Shown here: positions 30,336 to 39,648 of the stretch, in pieces
Layout: each line of letters starts with the position of its first letter
Position numbering within the stretch: the first letter of the stretch is position 1
Source of the DNA: Jiella endophytica
GTDB taxonomy: Bacteria > Pseudomonadota > Alphaproteobacteria > Rhizobiales > Rhizobiaceae
NCBI RefSeq assembly: GCF_004519335.1
Contig: NZ_SOZD01000002.1
Span: 1,010,964 to 1,074,963 of the forward strand
DNA: 64,000 nucleotides
Direction: 5' to 3'
Program-made: the position numbers and the translations under genes
Notes under the pieces: generated by a model
Seen by the model: the letters and a program-made list of their open reading frames with translations, nothing else
The model's database searches: none
Told to the model about the DNA's origin: nothing

Positions 30336-31372
30336 GCGACAACCCCTACGGCAATCCTTATGGCGCTTCCCAGGGCGGCTTCGGGCAGCAGACGGTCGGC
30401 CTCGGATCGGCCGCAGGTGGCCAGCCGCGGCAGCCGGCAGGCACCACCCCGCCGGCGGGCCTCTCCGGCTTCGGCGAGACGACTGCCGGGCCGGCCCCGG
30501 CCGACCTGATCAAGGACACCACCACGGCGACCTTCTCGGCGGACGTCATCCAGGAATCGCGGCGCCAGCCGGTGCTCGTCGATTTCTGGGCGCCATGGTG
30601 CGGGCCGTGCAAGCAGCTGACGCCGATCCTCGAAAAGGCGGTGCAGGCGGCCGGTGGCAAGGTAAAGCTGGTCAAGATGAACATCGACCAGCATCCCTCG
30701 ATCGCCGGGCAGCTTGGCGTCCAGTCGATTCCGGCGGTCTTCGCCTTCGTCGGCGGCCAGCCGGTCGACGGCTTCATGGGCGCTCTGCCGGAAAGCGAGG
30801 TGAAGGCCTTCATCGCGCGGCTCACCTCGGGCCAGCCGGGCGGCGATCCGATCGCCGAAGCGCTGGAGGAGGCGAACACGCTGCTCGCCAGCGGCGACGT
30901 CGGCAATGCCGCCCAGCTCTTCGGCGCCGTGCTTCAGCACGAGCCCGGCCATGCCGGCGCCAGTGCCGGCCTTGCCGAGTGCTACCTCGCTTCGGGCGAT
31001 GCCGAGCGCGCCAAGGCCGTCATCGACCAGCTGGCCGCGGACAAGGCCGAGGATCCGGCCGTGGCGGCAGTGAAGGCCAAGCTGAAGCTGAAGGAAGAAA
31101 TCGCCAGGCTCGGCGATCCGGTGCAGCTCCAGGCGCGCATCGAGGGCGATCCCGACGATCATCAGGCTCGATTCGATCTCGCGCTCATCGCCAATGCCAA
31201 GGGCGACCGGCAGACGGCGGCGGGCCATCTCCTCGAGATCATGCGCCGCGACCGCAGCTTTGGCGAGGACGCCGCGCGGCTGAAGCTTCTGGAATTCTTC
31301 GCCGCCTGGGGCCCGACCGACCCGGCCACCAAGGAGGCGCGGCGGCGGCTTTCCTCGCTGCTCTTCGCCTGA
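30332..31372 (+). CDS. Thioredoxin-TPR protein (YbbN/CnoX-like)
   Basis: 346 residues. A Gly/Gln/Pro-rich N-terminal 55 residues, a thioredoxin fold at about 65-175 with active site WCGPC at 89-93, and a C-terminal tetratricopeptide region (about 185-345) typical of YbbN co-chaperones (ALEEANTLLASGDVGNAAQL). The intact CxxC suggests redox activity as well as holdase function in the cytoplasm. Its ATG overlaps the editing protein stop (ATGA). Often neighbours LON-domain and Trm112 genes in related bacteria. Confidence 0.9.
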   Translation: MSDNPYGNPYGASQGGFGQQTVGLGSAAGGQPRQPAGTTPPAGLSGFGETTAGPAPADLIKDTTTATFSADVIQESRRQPVLVDFWAPWCGPCKQLTPILEKAVQAAGGKVKLVKMNIDQHPSIAGQLGVQSIPAVFAFVGGQPVDGFMGALPESEVKAFIARLTSGQPGGDPIAEALEEANTLLASGDVGNAAQLFGAVLQHEPGHAGASAGLAECYLASGDAERAKAVIDQLAADKAEDPAVAAVKAKLKLKEEIARLGDPVQLQARIEGDPDDHQARFDLALIANAKGDRQTAAGHLLEIMRRDRSFGEDAARLKLLEFFAAWGPTDPATKEARRRLSSLLFA

Positions 31373-31596
31373 GCCGGCGGGCGGCGCCTTCGGCTGCCGC
31401 CTCCCCTCCCGCCGCCGCGACGGTCGTGCGCCATCGCTCTTTGCGCCGACGGACCGGCCACCGACGAAAACGCGGCGTCGAAACAATCGCTTGGCACCGC
31501 CGCACGGGCCGTCCCGCGAATCGGCCGTGGCCGGTCGCAGGCCTTGAGATCGCCGACCCGCGTTCCACATCGCAAGGAGGTCGACGGAGGCGCTCT

Positions 31597-32274
31597 TTGG
31601 TTCAGGCGGGCAATATCACTTATGCGGACGAATCGGATCTGCCGACCACGATCGCGGTGTTTCCGCTGACCGGGGCGCTGCTTCTGCCCGCCGGCCAGCT
31701 GCCGCTCAACATCTTCGAGCCGCGCTATATCGAGATGATCGACGATGCGATGGCGGGGTCGCGGATCATCGGCATGGTGCAGCCGAGCCTCGACGGCGCC
31801 ATGCGCGACAACCGCGATCCGAAGCTCTGCGAGGTCGGCTGCATGGGCCGGATCACCTCGCTCGCCGAGTCCGGCGATGGCCGCTACATCATCAGCCTGC
31901 AGGGCATTGCGCGCTTCCGCATCGCCGAGGAATTGGCGGTGCGCACCCCCTATCGCAGCTGCCGCGTCACCGCCTTTCTCGGTGATCTCGATGCCGGCAT
32001 GGGCGAGGAGGCGGTCGACCGCGAGGGGCTGCTGCGGGCGTTCCGCCGCTTCTTCGAGGCGAACCAGATGGAAGCCGACTGGGACTCGATCGACCGCGCC
32101 TCCAACGAGACGCTGGTCAACGCGCTGGCGATGATGTCGCCCTATGGCGCCGCCGAGAAGCAGGCGCTGCTCGAGGCGAACGACCTGAAATCCCGGGCGG
32201 AGACGCTGATCGCCATCACCGAGATTTCGCTTGCCGGCGAGGGAGGCGAAGACGGTTCGCCAACGCTGCAGTGA
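31597..32274 (+). CDS. LON substrate-binding domain protein
   Basis: 225 residues equal to the N-terminal (substrate-binding) domain of Lon proteases without ATPase or peptidase: [56 protein letters not shown] and [20 protein letters not shown]. The role of free-standing LON domains is uncertain. The start is a TTG at 31597 with GGAGG at 31586-31590 and 6-nt spacing; no ATG precedes the conserved block. The 224-bp gap upstream shows no gene. Confidence 0.87.
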   Translation: MVQAGNITYADESDLPTTIAVFPLTGALLLPAGQLPLNIFEPRYIEMIDDAMAGSRIIGMVQPSLDGAMRDNRDPKLCEVGCMGRITSLAESGDGRYIISLQGIARFRIAEELAVRTPYRSCRVTAFLGDLDAGMGEEAVDREGLLRAFRRFFEANQMEADWDSIDRASNETLVNALAMMSPYGAAEKQALLEANDLKSRAETLIAITEISLAGEGGEDGSPTLQ

Positions 32275-32342
32275 GCACTCGCCCTGACTTGCCGGCCCAT
32301 GCTATTGCCCGCCGCACGACACGCCAAGCGGACGGAACTGCC

Positions 32343-32534
32343 ATGAGCGAGCGCATGAACGACGGTCAGCCGGATCCGAAACTCCTCGAGCTGCTCGTCT
32401 GTCCGCTGACCAAGACGCCGCTGGTCTACGACCGCGAGCACAACGAGCTGATCTCCAAGGCGGCCAGGCTGGCCTTCCCGATCCGCGACGGCATTCCGAT
32501 CATGCTGCCGTCGGAAGCCCGGGAGATCGAATAG
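32343..32534 (+). CDS. Trm112/YcaR-like small protein
   Basis: 63 residues: [25 protein letters not shown]... then [19 protein letters not shown]. The single-Cys VCPLTK form and the [11 protein letters not shown] tail are typical of Trm112-family proteins (UPF0434), small partners that in other organisms activate methyltransferases. The ATG at 32343 gives the family length. It closes the thioredoxin-LON-Trm112 gene run. Confidence 0.9.
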   Translation: MSERMNDGQPDPKLLELLVCPLTKTPLVYDREHNELISKAARLAFPIRDGIPIMLPSEAREIE

Positions 32535-32708
32535 GGCCAGCTCGTCTACGGAGCCTGACGCGCGCGGCGCGTGGCCGCCCCGACGCGACACCTGACAATC
32601 CTGCCGGACGGCCAGCGTAGCACAGACGAGGATCGCGCCACTGTTTCCGGCGGGGCGCGAGTCCGCGACATGAATCGTCCCGCAACGCAACCGAAGCCTT
32701 TCGGTATG

Positions 32709-32741
32709 AAAAAAGCGGCCCTCCCAAGGGCAGCGCCGCTT
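32709..32741 (-). terminator. Rho-independent terminator for cytochrome c gene
   Basis: On the minus strand AAGCGGC ... GCCGCTT followed immediately by TTTT forms a GC stem with T-run. It lies about 130 nt past the cytochrome c stop, beyond the family C repeat. Confidence 0.65.
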
Positions 32742-32745
32742 CCTG

Positions 32746-32847
32746 GAGCGCCGTGCGTCGGAATGGACGTACAAAGGACGCGCTCAATCATTGAATCGCC
32801 GCATCTTGCTTTCCGAAAATCGTTTGCGATTTTCGGGCCGATGCTGT
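32746..32847. repeat. Repeat family C, copy 1
   Basis: Starts GAGCGCCGTGCGTCGGAATG and ends GGGCCGATGCTGT. Includes a perfect stem CCGAAAATCG-TTTG-CGATTTTCGG. It aligns along its length to 52344-52446. Both are intergenic. The whole 32535-32869 gap holds only this repeat and the terminator. Confidence 0.85.
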
Positions 32848-32869
32848 CGCTCGGCGATGGCGCGAAAGC

Positions 32870-33316
32870 CTATTTCGACGCTGCAGCCTTCAGCACCTCG
32901 GCAGGATCCTGGCTGGCGCCCTCTTCGTTGAAGCTGGCGAGATAGGCGATGACGTTCTTCAGGTCGTCGGGCTTCTTGAGGCCGGCAAAGGCCATCTTGG
33001 TGCCCTTGACGGTGCCGCGCGGGTCGGAAAGCCAGGTGGTCAGCAGTTCCTCGTTCCAGGCGGTCTTGTCCGCCGACCAGTCCTGGAACGGCTTGGAGAA
33101 CTTGTAGCCGCCGCGGTCGGCGCCCGGCTTGTCGCCGACGATGCCGTTGAGTTCCGGTCCGATCTTGTTCTTGGCGCCCTCGCCGATGGCGTGGCAAGCC
33201 TTGCACTTGTTGAACACCTTCTCGCCGGCCGCGGGATCGCCGACCTCCTGGGCAGAGGCCGCCCCGGCAGCGAAAGCAAGCGCCGCGCCGGCGATAACGA
33301 GGCTGAATTTATGCAT
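32870..33316 (-). CDS. Periplasmic class I cytochrome c (cytochrome c2-like)
   Basis: 148 residues with a signal peptide (MHKFSLVIAGAALAFAAGAA, cut after SAQ region near 23). Heme site CKACH at 38-42 and probable axial Met108 (KGTKMAFAGLKKPDD); the ADRGGYKFSKPFQDWSADK insert is typical of mitochondrial-like cytochromes c2. It carries electrons between periplasmic donors and a terminal oxidase. GGAGGATC precedes the chosen ATG. It is a single-gene unit, with its own terminator. Confidence 0.9.
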   Translation of the reverse strand: MHKFSLVIAGAALAFAAGAASAQEVGDPAAGEKVFNKCKACHAIGEGAKNKIGPELNGIVGDKPGADRGGYKFSKPFQDWSADKTAWNEELLTTWLSDPRGTVKGTKMAFAGLKKPDDLKNVIAYLASFNEEGASQDPAEVLKAAASK

Positions 33317-33820
33317 GGATCCTCCCTTTCGTGAAATCTCGGGTTCGATCGTCCAAGTGCCCACTGCCGCGATCATATTGGGCGCTGCCCGGGCTTGGCA
33401 ACGAAGCTGAGAACGAATCCAAAGTCGCCTGCAGAGCCCGGCGGCGTGATGCCTGCCCGGCAGGGCCTTCACGCGGAAGATTTGCCTGCGAGGCCGAGTG
33501 TCACCTTACCCTTGGGAATATTCTCCCCACACTTTCGCCACACTCGTAAACGCATGAGACGATTACGGAAATTTCCATCAACTTTGAATTTTAATCAATT
33601 TTCAACGCTTCGAACCAACGATTGGGGCATCGAAAGCGCGGCGACGGAGCCGAGTGAGGCCCTTCTGCAACACTCAAAATAAGACCGAATTCCTGCCACG
33701 ATTCAGCCAACCAATCTGATCAGGGATCGTTGTCGAATTCGGAACTTATCCGGATCCGCAACGCGCAGAGGTCCCGACCTGCTGCCATCCGTCGCGCTTC
33801 GCGACAAAGGAGAAATACGC
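33317..33820. other. Intergenic region upstream of the porin gene
   Basis: About 500 bp between divergent cytochrome c and outer-membrane protein genes. 33560-33620 is unusually AT-rich (AATTTTAATCAATTTTCAAC) and is the likely promoter area of the strongly expressed porin. AAAGGAG at 33806-33812 is the porin ribosome binding site. No gene was seen. Confidence 0.5.
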
Positions 33821-34609
33821 ATGAAACGCTTTGCACTGCTTCTCGCCACCGCAGCGTTCGCCACCCCCGCAATGGCCGCCGACATCCTTGCTCCCGAGCC
33901 GCCGGCACCGGCGCCGATGGCGATCGAGCCGATCGCTCAGACCACCACCTGGACCGGCATCAATCTCGGCGTCCAGGCCGGTGCGGCGATGGGCGGGCAC
34001 GCCGGCGAGGCGAGCTTCGATCCCGGCACCACCCCGGCTTTCGGTGGCGGCGACGTCAACTACGACCTCGACGGCAACTTCATCGGCGGCGCCAACATCG
34101 GCTACGACTACCAGTTCCAGAACAACGTCGTTCTGGGTGCAACGGCCGACTTCAGCTACATCGACCGGACCAAGGAGACGACCTACTCGACGCCGGGTGG
34201 TTCGAACTTCACCGACGAGACCAAGCTGAACTATCTCGGCACGGTCCGCGCCAAGCTCGGCTATGCGATGGACAACGTGATGGTCTACGGCACCGGCGGT
34301 CTCGCCTATGCCGACGTCAAGCAGGACGCCTCGGCGCCCTCGACGGCAGCCGGTTCGGAATTTGCCGGCTACAACTTCGACACCAGCAACGACAAGTCCT
34401 CGGTCGGCTACGCCGTCGGCGCCGGCGTCGACTACATGGCGACCCAGAACCTCTCCTTCGGCGTCGAGTATCTCTACACCAATCTCGGCAAGAACGAGCA
34501 GACGATCTCCGGGACCAACGGCGTCAACGACGTCGAGTTCAAGAGCAACGACGACAACGACCTCGACTTCCACACCGTGTGGGCCAAGGCGGCCTATCAC
34601 TTCAACTGA
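33821..34609 (+). CDS. Outer-membrane beta-barrel protein (Omp25/RopB-like)
   Basis: 262 residues with a signal peptide (MKRFALLLATAAFATPAMA). A Pro-rich stretch precedes WTGINLGVQAGAAMGGH, the start of an eight-stranded opacity-type barrel. Repeating amphipathic strands follow (GGANIGYDYQFQNNVVLGAT, GTVRAKLGYAMDNVMVYGTG, GAGVDYMATQNLSFGVEYLY), with the C-terminal strand AYHFN. Abundant surface proteins of this group stabilise the rhizobial/Brucella outer membrane. Followed by a strong terminator. Confidence 0.9.
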   Translation: MKRFALLLATAAFATPAMAADILAPEPPAPAPMAIEPIAQTTTWTGINLGVQAGAAMGGHAGEASFDPGTTPAFGGGDVNYDLDGNFIGGANIGYDYQFQNNVVLGATADFSYIDRTKETTYSTPGGSNFTDETKLNYLGTVRAKLGYAMDNVMVYGTGGLAYADVKQDASAPSTAAGSEFAGYNFDTSNDKSSVGYAVGAGVDYMATQNLSFGVEYLYTNLGKNEQTISGTNGVNDVEFKSNDDNDLDFHTVWAKAAYHFN

Positions 34610-34656
34610 TCGGGATTGCCGGGCGGCGAAAGCCGCCCCGTCTCCGAGCGTTCGGC

Positions 34657-34692
34657 AAAAGGCCGGCGGATATTTCCATCCGCCGGCCTTTT
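34657..34692 (+). terminator. Strong bidirectional Rho-independent terminator
   Basis: AAAAGGCCGGCGGAT-ATTTCC-ATCCGCCGGCCTTTT: a 15-bp perfect stem flanked by A- and T-runs, between the porin gene (plus) and the sugar kinase gene (minus). It can terminate both converging transcripts. Confidence 0.92.
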
Positions 34693-34747
34693 CGTTTCGA
34701 TCAGGGCTTCGAAAGCCGGGCCTGGCACTCGATACGCCCGGTTGGAA

Positions 34748-35698
34748 TCATCCGAGCGGCGGCAGGCCGAGGTCGCTCCGCCGAGGCAGGTCGGCGCCCT
34801 TGCGGGTGCAGGTGACCGCCGCGGCCTCGACGGCAAAACCGAGCAGCGCCTCGACATCGTCCTGCGAAAACCCCGCGATGGCAGGCCGCGACAGGCTCAA
34901 ACGCTCCTTCAGCCCGGCAAGAAGCGCCGCCTGGAAGGTGTCGCCCGCCCCGACCGTATCGACCACCGCGACCGAGCGGCCGGCGACCCTGGCGGACACG
35001 CCGCTCGCCGTCGCGGCGATGGCGCCCTGCTCGCCGAGGGTGACGACGGCGATTTCCGCTCCAGCGGCCACCCATTCCGCAACGACGCTGTCGACGGCGC
35101 GGCCGGGATAGAGCTGGGCAATGTCCTCTTCGCTGGCCTTGACCATCGCCGCCAGCGGCACGAGTTCGGAAACCTTCTGCCGCCAGACATCGAGATCCGG
35201 CTCGATCGAGGCGCGGATGTTCGGATCGTAGGAGATGAAGCGGTTTGGCGCTTCCTGGCGCAGCAGCCGGGCGAGCGCCGTCGCGGTCGGTTCGGTCACG
35301 GTCGAATAGGAGGCGACATGGATCGCCTCGACATCGGCCGGCAGCGCGCTCGGCACCTCCTCCGGCTCGATCGAGCGGTCGGCGGTCCCCTCGATGTAGA
35401 AGGCGTAGCTCGCCGAGCCGTCCGGGCCGAGCGAAACCATGGCGAGCGTCGTGTTGCGCTCGGTCGGAATCAGGAAGCGCTGGTCGATCCGCTCGCGCTC
35501 CATGAAGCCGCGGATGCGCTCGCCGAAGAGATCGCCCGACATCTTGGTGAAATAGCCGGAATGATGCCCCAGCCGCGACAGGCCCAGCGCGACATTGAGC
35601 GGCGAGCCGCCGACCCGGCCGGATAGACCGACCGTCGCCACATCCTCTTGGGGCATGGCGAAGAGATCGAACAGGCAATCCCCACAGCTGAGAAACAT
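34748..35698 (-). CDS. PfkB-family carbohydrate kinase (fructokinase-like)
   Basis: 316 residues starting MFLSCGDCLFDLFAM, with GGGAGGG upstream. Features: GRVGGSPLNVALGLSRLG near 28-45 for sugar binding and DTVGAGDTF near 248 with the catalytic Asp. The family phosphorylates fructose or a related ketose with ATP. It stands alone on the minus strand, divergent from pcaD by about 130 nt. The frame remains open well upstream, but that part runs antisense through pcaD and is not credible. Confidence 0.85.
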   Translation of the reverse strand: MFLSCGDCLFDLFAMPQEDVATVGLSGRVGGSPLNVALGLSRLGHHSGYFTKMSGDLFGERIRGFMERERIDQRFLIPTERNTTLAMVSLGPDGSASYAFYIEGTADRSIEPEEVPSALPADVEAIHVASYSTVTEPTATALARLLRQEAPNRFISYDPNIRASIEPDLDVWRQKVSELVPLAAMVKASEEDIAQLYPGRAVDSVVAEWVAAGAEIAVVTLGEQGAIAATASGVSARVAGRSVAVVDTVGAGDTFQAALLAGLKERLSLSRPAIAGFSQDDVEALLGFAVEAAAVTCTRKGADLPRRSDLGLPPLG

Positions 35699-35830
35699 CC
35701 GCGGCCCTCCCTTCAATGTTGGAAAAGCCGCTAGCAGGAATGCGCAGCCGGGAAAAGACCATCCCGCCCCGGGGCTTCCTTCGGCGCCGCCTGCCTCTAT
35801 CATGCCGGGAAAGCGAAATCGGACCCCGCC

Positions 35831-36637
35831 ATGCCCTTCGACCGCCTCAACGACGTCGTCCTCCATCACCGCGCCGACGGGCCTAAGGGCGCGCCGGTCC
35901 TCGTCCTGATCAATTCCCTTGGGACCGACGACCGGATCTGGGACGACGTCGTGACCCGGCTTGCCGGAGATTTCCGAATCATCCGCTACGACAAGCGCGG
36001 CCACGGGCTCTCCGAGGTGCTGCCGGCGCCCTATCGCATGGCGGATCACTCGGCCGATCTCGCCGCCCTTCTCGATCATCACGGGATCGCCCGGGCCCTC
36101 GTCGTCGGCCTCTCCATCGGCGGCCAGATCGCCCTCGGCCTTGCGGCGGAGACGCCGGAGCGCCTTGCCGGCCTCGTCCTGATGGACACCGCCCACAAGA
36201 TCGGCGACGCCGACAGCTGGAACGCCCGTATCGCCGCAATCGCAAAGGACGGCATCGCGGCGATCGGCGATCAGATCCTCTCGCGCTGGTTCACGCCGGC
36301 CTTCCGCAGGCCGGACAACGCCGCTTTCACCGGCTATTCGAACATGCTTTTAAATTCACCGGTGGAAGGCTATCTCGGCTCCTGCGCCGCGCTGCGCGAC
36401 GCCGATCACACCGAGACCGCCCGCAATCTCGCCGTTCCCACACTCTGCATGGTCGGCGATCAGGACGGCTCGACGCCACCGGAGCTGGTGAAGCAATGCG
36501 CCGGGCTGATCGGCGGGGCCCGCTTCGAGATCGTCGCCGGCGCCGGTCACCTGCCCTGTATCGAGCAGCCGGAAGCTACGGCGAAGCTGATTGCCGACTT
36601 TGCCGGCGAAGTCTTCGGCAAGGACGCCTCCCGGTGA
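35831..36637 (+). CDS. pcaD: 3-oxoadipate enol-lactonase
   Basis: 268-residue alpha/beta hydrolase. Oxyanion region INSLGTDDRIWDDV near 28-41, YDKRGHGLS near 53, nucleophile elbow GLSIGGQ with Ser95, and catalytic His in GAGHLPCIEQPE near 240. The NSLGTD start, the RGHG block and the adjacent pcaB gene indicate the protocatechuate branch of the beta-ketoadipate pathway, hydrolysing the enol-lactone to 3-oxoadipate. It overlaps pcaB by 4 nt. Confidence 0.88.
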   Translation: MPFDRLNDVVLHHRADGPKGAPVLVLINSLGTDDRIWDDVVTRLAGDFRIIRYDKRGHGLSEVLPAPYRMADHSADLAALLDHHGIARALVVGLSIGGQIALGLAAETPERLAGLVLMDTAHKIGDADSWNARIAAIAKDGIAAIGDQILSRWFTPAFRRPDNAAFTGYSNMLLNSPVEGYLGSCAALRDADHTETARNLAVPTLCMVGDQDGSTPPELVKQCAGLIGGARFEIVAGAGHLPCIEQPEATAKLIADFAGEVFGKDASR

Positions 36638-37698
36638 CGGCTTCGGTCTTTGGTCATCCGTTTCTCGGCCGGCTTTTCGGCGACGAGGAGATCGCCAGCT
36701 ATTTTTCCGCCGGCGCCGATATCGAGGCGATGGTGGCCTTCGAGCTGGCGCTCGCCGAGGCGCAAGCGGAGGCGGGCCTGATCGATCCGCGCCACGCCGA
36801 GGCGATCCGGGCCTCCACATCGGACTTCACGCCGGATCTCGCCGCCCTCGCCGAAGGGACAGCGCGCGACGGCGTCGTCGTGCCGAGCCTCCTCAAGCAG
36901 CTTCGCGGCGGAATTCCCGAGGACGCCGCCAAGGCGCTCCACAAGGGCGCGACCAGCCAGGACGTGATCGACGCGTCGCTGGCGATGCGCCTGCAGGGCG
37001 TTTCGCTGGTCCTCGACCGGCGGCTCGCGCAGATCACCGACGCCTTCACCGCCTGGAATCTGGCTGCGGGCCAGAAGACCGTGATGGCCCATACCCGCAT
37101 GCAGGCGGCGAAGGAGACGCGCTTTTCGCGCAAGATCGCCGCATGGTCCGACCCGCTGCTGCGCTGCCGCCTCCGACGCGAGGAGATCGCCCCGCGGGCC
37201 TTCGCGCTGCGGATCGGCGGCGCCGTCGGCGACCGGGCGGGCTTTGGCGACAGGGCCGACGCGATCGCGTCCGCGGCTGCTGCCAAGCTCGGGCTCCATC
37301 GTGCCCCGACCTCGCTCCATTCCGAGCGGGACGGCCTCGCCGAATTCGCCGGCTGGCTCTCGCTGATCACTGGGGCGCTCGGCAAGCTTGGTCAGGATGT
37401 CGTCCTGTCCATCCAGAACGAAGTCGGCGAACTGAAGCTTGCCGGCGGCGGCGGCTCGTCTGCGATGCCGCACAAGAACAATCCGGTCGGGGCGGAGATC
37501 CTGGTCACCTTCGCCCGGTTCAACGCCACCCTCGTTTCCGGCATGCATCAGGCGCTCGTCCACGAGAATGAGCGCTCCGGTGCGGCATGGTCGCTGGAAT
37601 GGATGATCCTGCCGCAGACGGCGATGGCGGCCGGCGCCGCGACGCGCACGGCGCTCGAACTCCTCGACAAGCTGTCGCTCGCCGAAGACGACGGCTGA
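36634..37698 (+). CDS. pcaB: 3-carboxy-cis,cis-muconate cycloisomerase
   Basis: 354 residues of the fumarase/aspartase superfamily. GATSQDVIDASLAMRLQGVS near 107, TVMAHTRMQAAKET near 148, and the signature GSSAMPHKNNP near 273-283, which carries the catalytic loop Ser. It lactonises 3-carboxymuconate in protocatechuate breakdown. The start is a GTG overlapping the pcaD stop (GTGA), with translation likely coupled. It is shorter than 450-residue relatives but similar to rhizobial forms. Other pca genes are not in the window. Confidence 0.88.
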   Translation: MTASVFGHPFLGRLFGDEEIASYFSAGADIEAMVAFELALAEAQAEAGLIDPRHAEAIRASTSDFTPDLAALAEGTARDGVVVPSLLKQLRGGIPEDAAKALHKGATSQDVIDASLAMRLQGVSLVLDRRLAQITDAFTAWNLAAGQKTVMAHTRMQAAKETRFSRKIAAWSDPLLRCRLRREEIAPRAFALRIGGAVGDRAGFGDRADAIASAAAAKLGLHRAPTSLHSERDGLAEFAGWLSLITGALGKLGQDVVLSIQNEVGELKLAGGGGSSAMPHKNNPVGAEILVTFARFNATLVSGMHQALVHENERSGAAWSLEWMILPQTAMAAGAATRTALELLDKLSLAEDDG

Positions 37699-37699
37699 G

Positions 37700-38794
37700 T
37701 CAGGCGGCCCGCGCGGCGGTCACGCGGTTGCGGCCGGCCTTCTTCGCCCGGTAGAGCGCCGCATCTGCCCGGTCGAAGGCCTCCTGGAACGACCGGCCGT
37801 CATCGGCGATCGTCTCGATCCCGATGCTGACGGTGACTTCAACCGTCGCACTCCCGACATCATGGCTGGCGCCGGCGATCTCGCCACGCAGGCGCTCGGC
37901 CTTGCGCCTGGCGGAGACTTCGTCGACCCCCGGCAAGAGGACGGCGAATTCCTCGCCCCCGAGCCTTGCCGTCATGCCCGAGATGCCCGCTCGCGCACTC
38001 AGGATGTCGGCGACGGAGCGCAGCACCGCATCACCCGCCGGATGGCCATAGGTATCGTTGACCCGCTTGAAATGGTCGACGTCGAGGAGGAACAGCGAAC
38101 TCGGCCTGCCCTGCCCTTTCGCCTTGGCGACCATCTGCGGTGCACGGCGATCGAAGCTGCGGCGATTGACGAGACCTGTCAGAGGATCGCGCATCGCATC
38201 CTCGGCCAGCGCCTGCTCGCGCAATACGCGCCCCTGCTCGCGGTCGAGCATCTTGGCCGTCAGGATGACGCCGAGGAGATTGGCGATGACGAAGGTCGGA
38301 CCGACCTGAAGAAGCACCGCGGCGGCGGTCGAGAACGGCAGCAGAGCCAGGGCGGCGAGGCACAGCGAGGCGCAGAGGCCCATCAGTGCGAGCCGTCTCA
38401 ACGGCGTCGGACCGCCGATCGTGTTCCATCGCGCGATCGCGATCCCGACGAAGGTGGAAATGAGGATGCCGAGGACACCGGCCAGCATCCCGGAACCGCC
38501 GACGAAGAACCGGTAAGCGGAGGTAACCGCGGCCATCAGTATGGCGGCAGGCAAACCGCCATAGGTCGCGGCGAGGACGAGGAAGACGTGTCGCATGTCG
38601 AAGATGAGACCGTCGGCTAGCGTGACCGGAACCATCATCGAGCCGAGCGCGCAGGCCGTCAGCACCAAGCCGGACACCATGCGGCGCCCTGCCAGGCCCT
38701 TCACCCGCGTCAGCACCATCTCGTAGGGCAGGGTCGCGAGAAAGACGATCCCGAGGCTTTGCAGGAAGGCGGCAATGAGGAGCTCGAATTTCAT
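37700..38794 (-). CDS. Membrane diguanylate cyclase (5TM-LYT sensor plus GGDEF)
   Basis: 364 residues. Five or six hydrophobic helices in the first 185 residues resemble the 5TMR-LYT sensor module (RHVFLVLAATYGGLPAAILM, TSAYRFFVGGSG). The GGDEF domain (about 198-360) has DPLTGLVNRRSF, LDVDHFKRVNDTYGH and active site GGEEF at 279-283, so it should make cyclic-di-GMP. No RxxD product-inhibition site is visible just before the active site. It ends one base from the pcaB stop (convergent). Confidence 0.9.
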   Translation of the reverse strand: MKFELLIAAFLQSLGIVFLATLPYEMVLTRVKGLAGRRMVSGLVLTACALGSMMVPVTLADGLIFDMRHVFLVLAATYGGLPAAILMAAVTSAYRFFVGGSGMLAGVLGILISTFVGIAIARWNTIGGPTPLRRLALMGLCASLCLAALALLPFSTAAAVLLQVGPTFVIANLLGVILTAKMLDREQGRVLREQALAEDAMRDPLTGLVNRRSFDRRAPQMVAKAKGQGRPSSLFLLDVDHFKRVNDTYGHPAGDAVLRSVADILSARAGISGMTARLGGEEFAVLLPGVDEVSARRKAERLRGEIAGASHDVGSATVEVTVSIGIETIADDGRSFQEAFDRADAALYRAKKAGRNRVTAARAA

Positions 38795-38997
38795 CCCTGT
38801 CCTGCGGCAAGATCTGTTCGCGCGATGTCGGGCATCCCGGCAGCGAATGCGCTCCGAGGGCTACGCGTGCCATCCGGGCGCAGCGTCCGGGCTTTGATAA
38901 TACGCGCTTAATTGCCGGCTAAAGGTTACCGCGGCCGAGGCGAATCGCTGTCTTCACGGACATGTGAGGGAAGCTGCGGCGTTCGGGACAACCGCTT

Positions 38998-39648
38998 CTA
39001 GAACTCGATGCCCTTCTGCGCCTTCACGCCGGAGCGGAACGGGTGCTTCACCATCTCCATCTCGGTGACGAGGTCGGCGATGTCGATCAGTTCGTCCTTG
39101 GCGTTGCGACCGGTGACGATCACATGCTTGTTTTCCGGCTTACCCTTCAGAAAGCCGATCACCTCGCCGAGGTCGAGATAGTCGTAGCGCAGGACGATAT
39201 TCATCTCGTCGAGCAGCACCATGTCGTGCTCCTCGTCCATGATCAGCGCCTTTGCCCGCTCCCACGCCGCCTTTGCCGCCTGGATGTCGCGCTGACGGTC
39301 CTGGGTCTCCCAGGTGAAGCCGTCGCCCATCGCCGTCATCGTCACCTGATCGGGAAAATGCTCGAGGATCTTCCGCTCGCCGGTCTCCCACTTGCCTTTG
39401 ACGAACTGGACGACGCCGACCTTCATGCCGTTGCCGAGGGCGCGGAAGACGAGGCCGAAGGCGGCGGTCGACTTGCCCTTGCCCTTGCCGGTATGAACGA
39501 TCAGCAGCCCCTTCTCGATGGTCTTGGTGGCGAGGATCTTGTCGCGGGCCGCCTTCTTCTTCCGCATCTTCTCGGCATGGCGGGCGTCGAGTTCGGCCTC
39601 GCTCATCCCGTCGGTGATCTTGCTGCGCTCTTGCGGCCCGTCGCTCAT
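38998..39648 (-). CDS. cobO: Cob(I)yrinic acid a,c-diamide adenosyltransferase
   Basis: 216 residues, CobO/BtuR family. P-loop HTGKGKGKSTAAFG (GKGKGKST at 54-61), then VQFVKGKWETGERKILEHF, MGDGFTWETQDRQRD and DMVLLDEMNIVLRYDYLDLG. It adds the upper adenosyl ligand to cobalt after reduction, the step after CobNST cobalt insertion. It starts with a 4-nt overlap on the GNAT gene stop, as the last gene of the cobalamin operon. Confidence 0.95.
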   Translation of the reverse strand: MSDGPQERSKITDGMSEAELDARHAEKMRKKKAARDKILATKTIEKGLLIVHTGKGKGKSTAAFGLVFRALGNGMKVGVVQFVKGKWETGERKILEHFPDQVTMTAMGDGFTWETQDRQRDIQAAKAAWERAKALIMDEEHDMVLLDEMNIVLRYDYLDLGEVIGFLKGKPENKHVIVTGRNAKDELIDIADLVTEMEMVKHPFRSGVKAQKGIEF

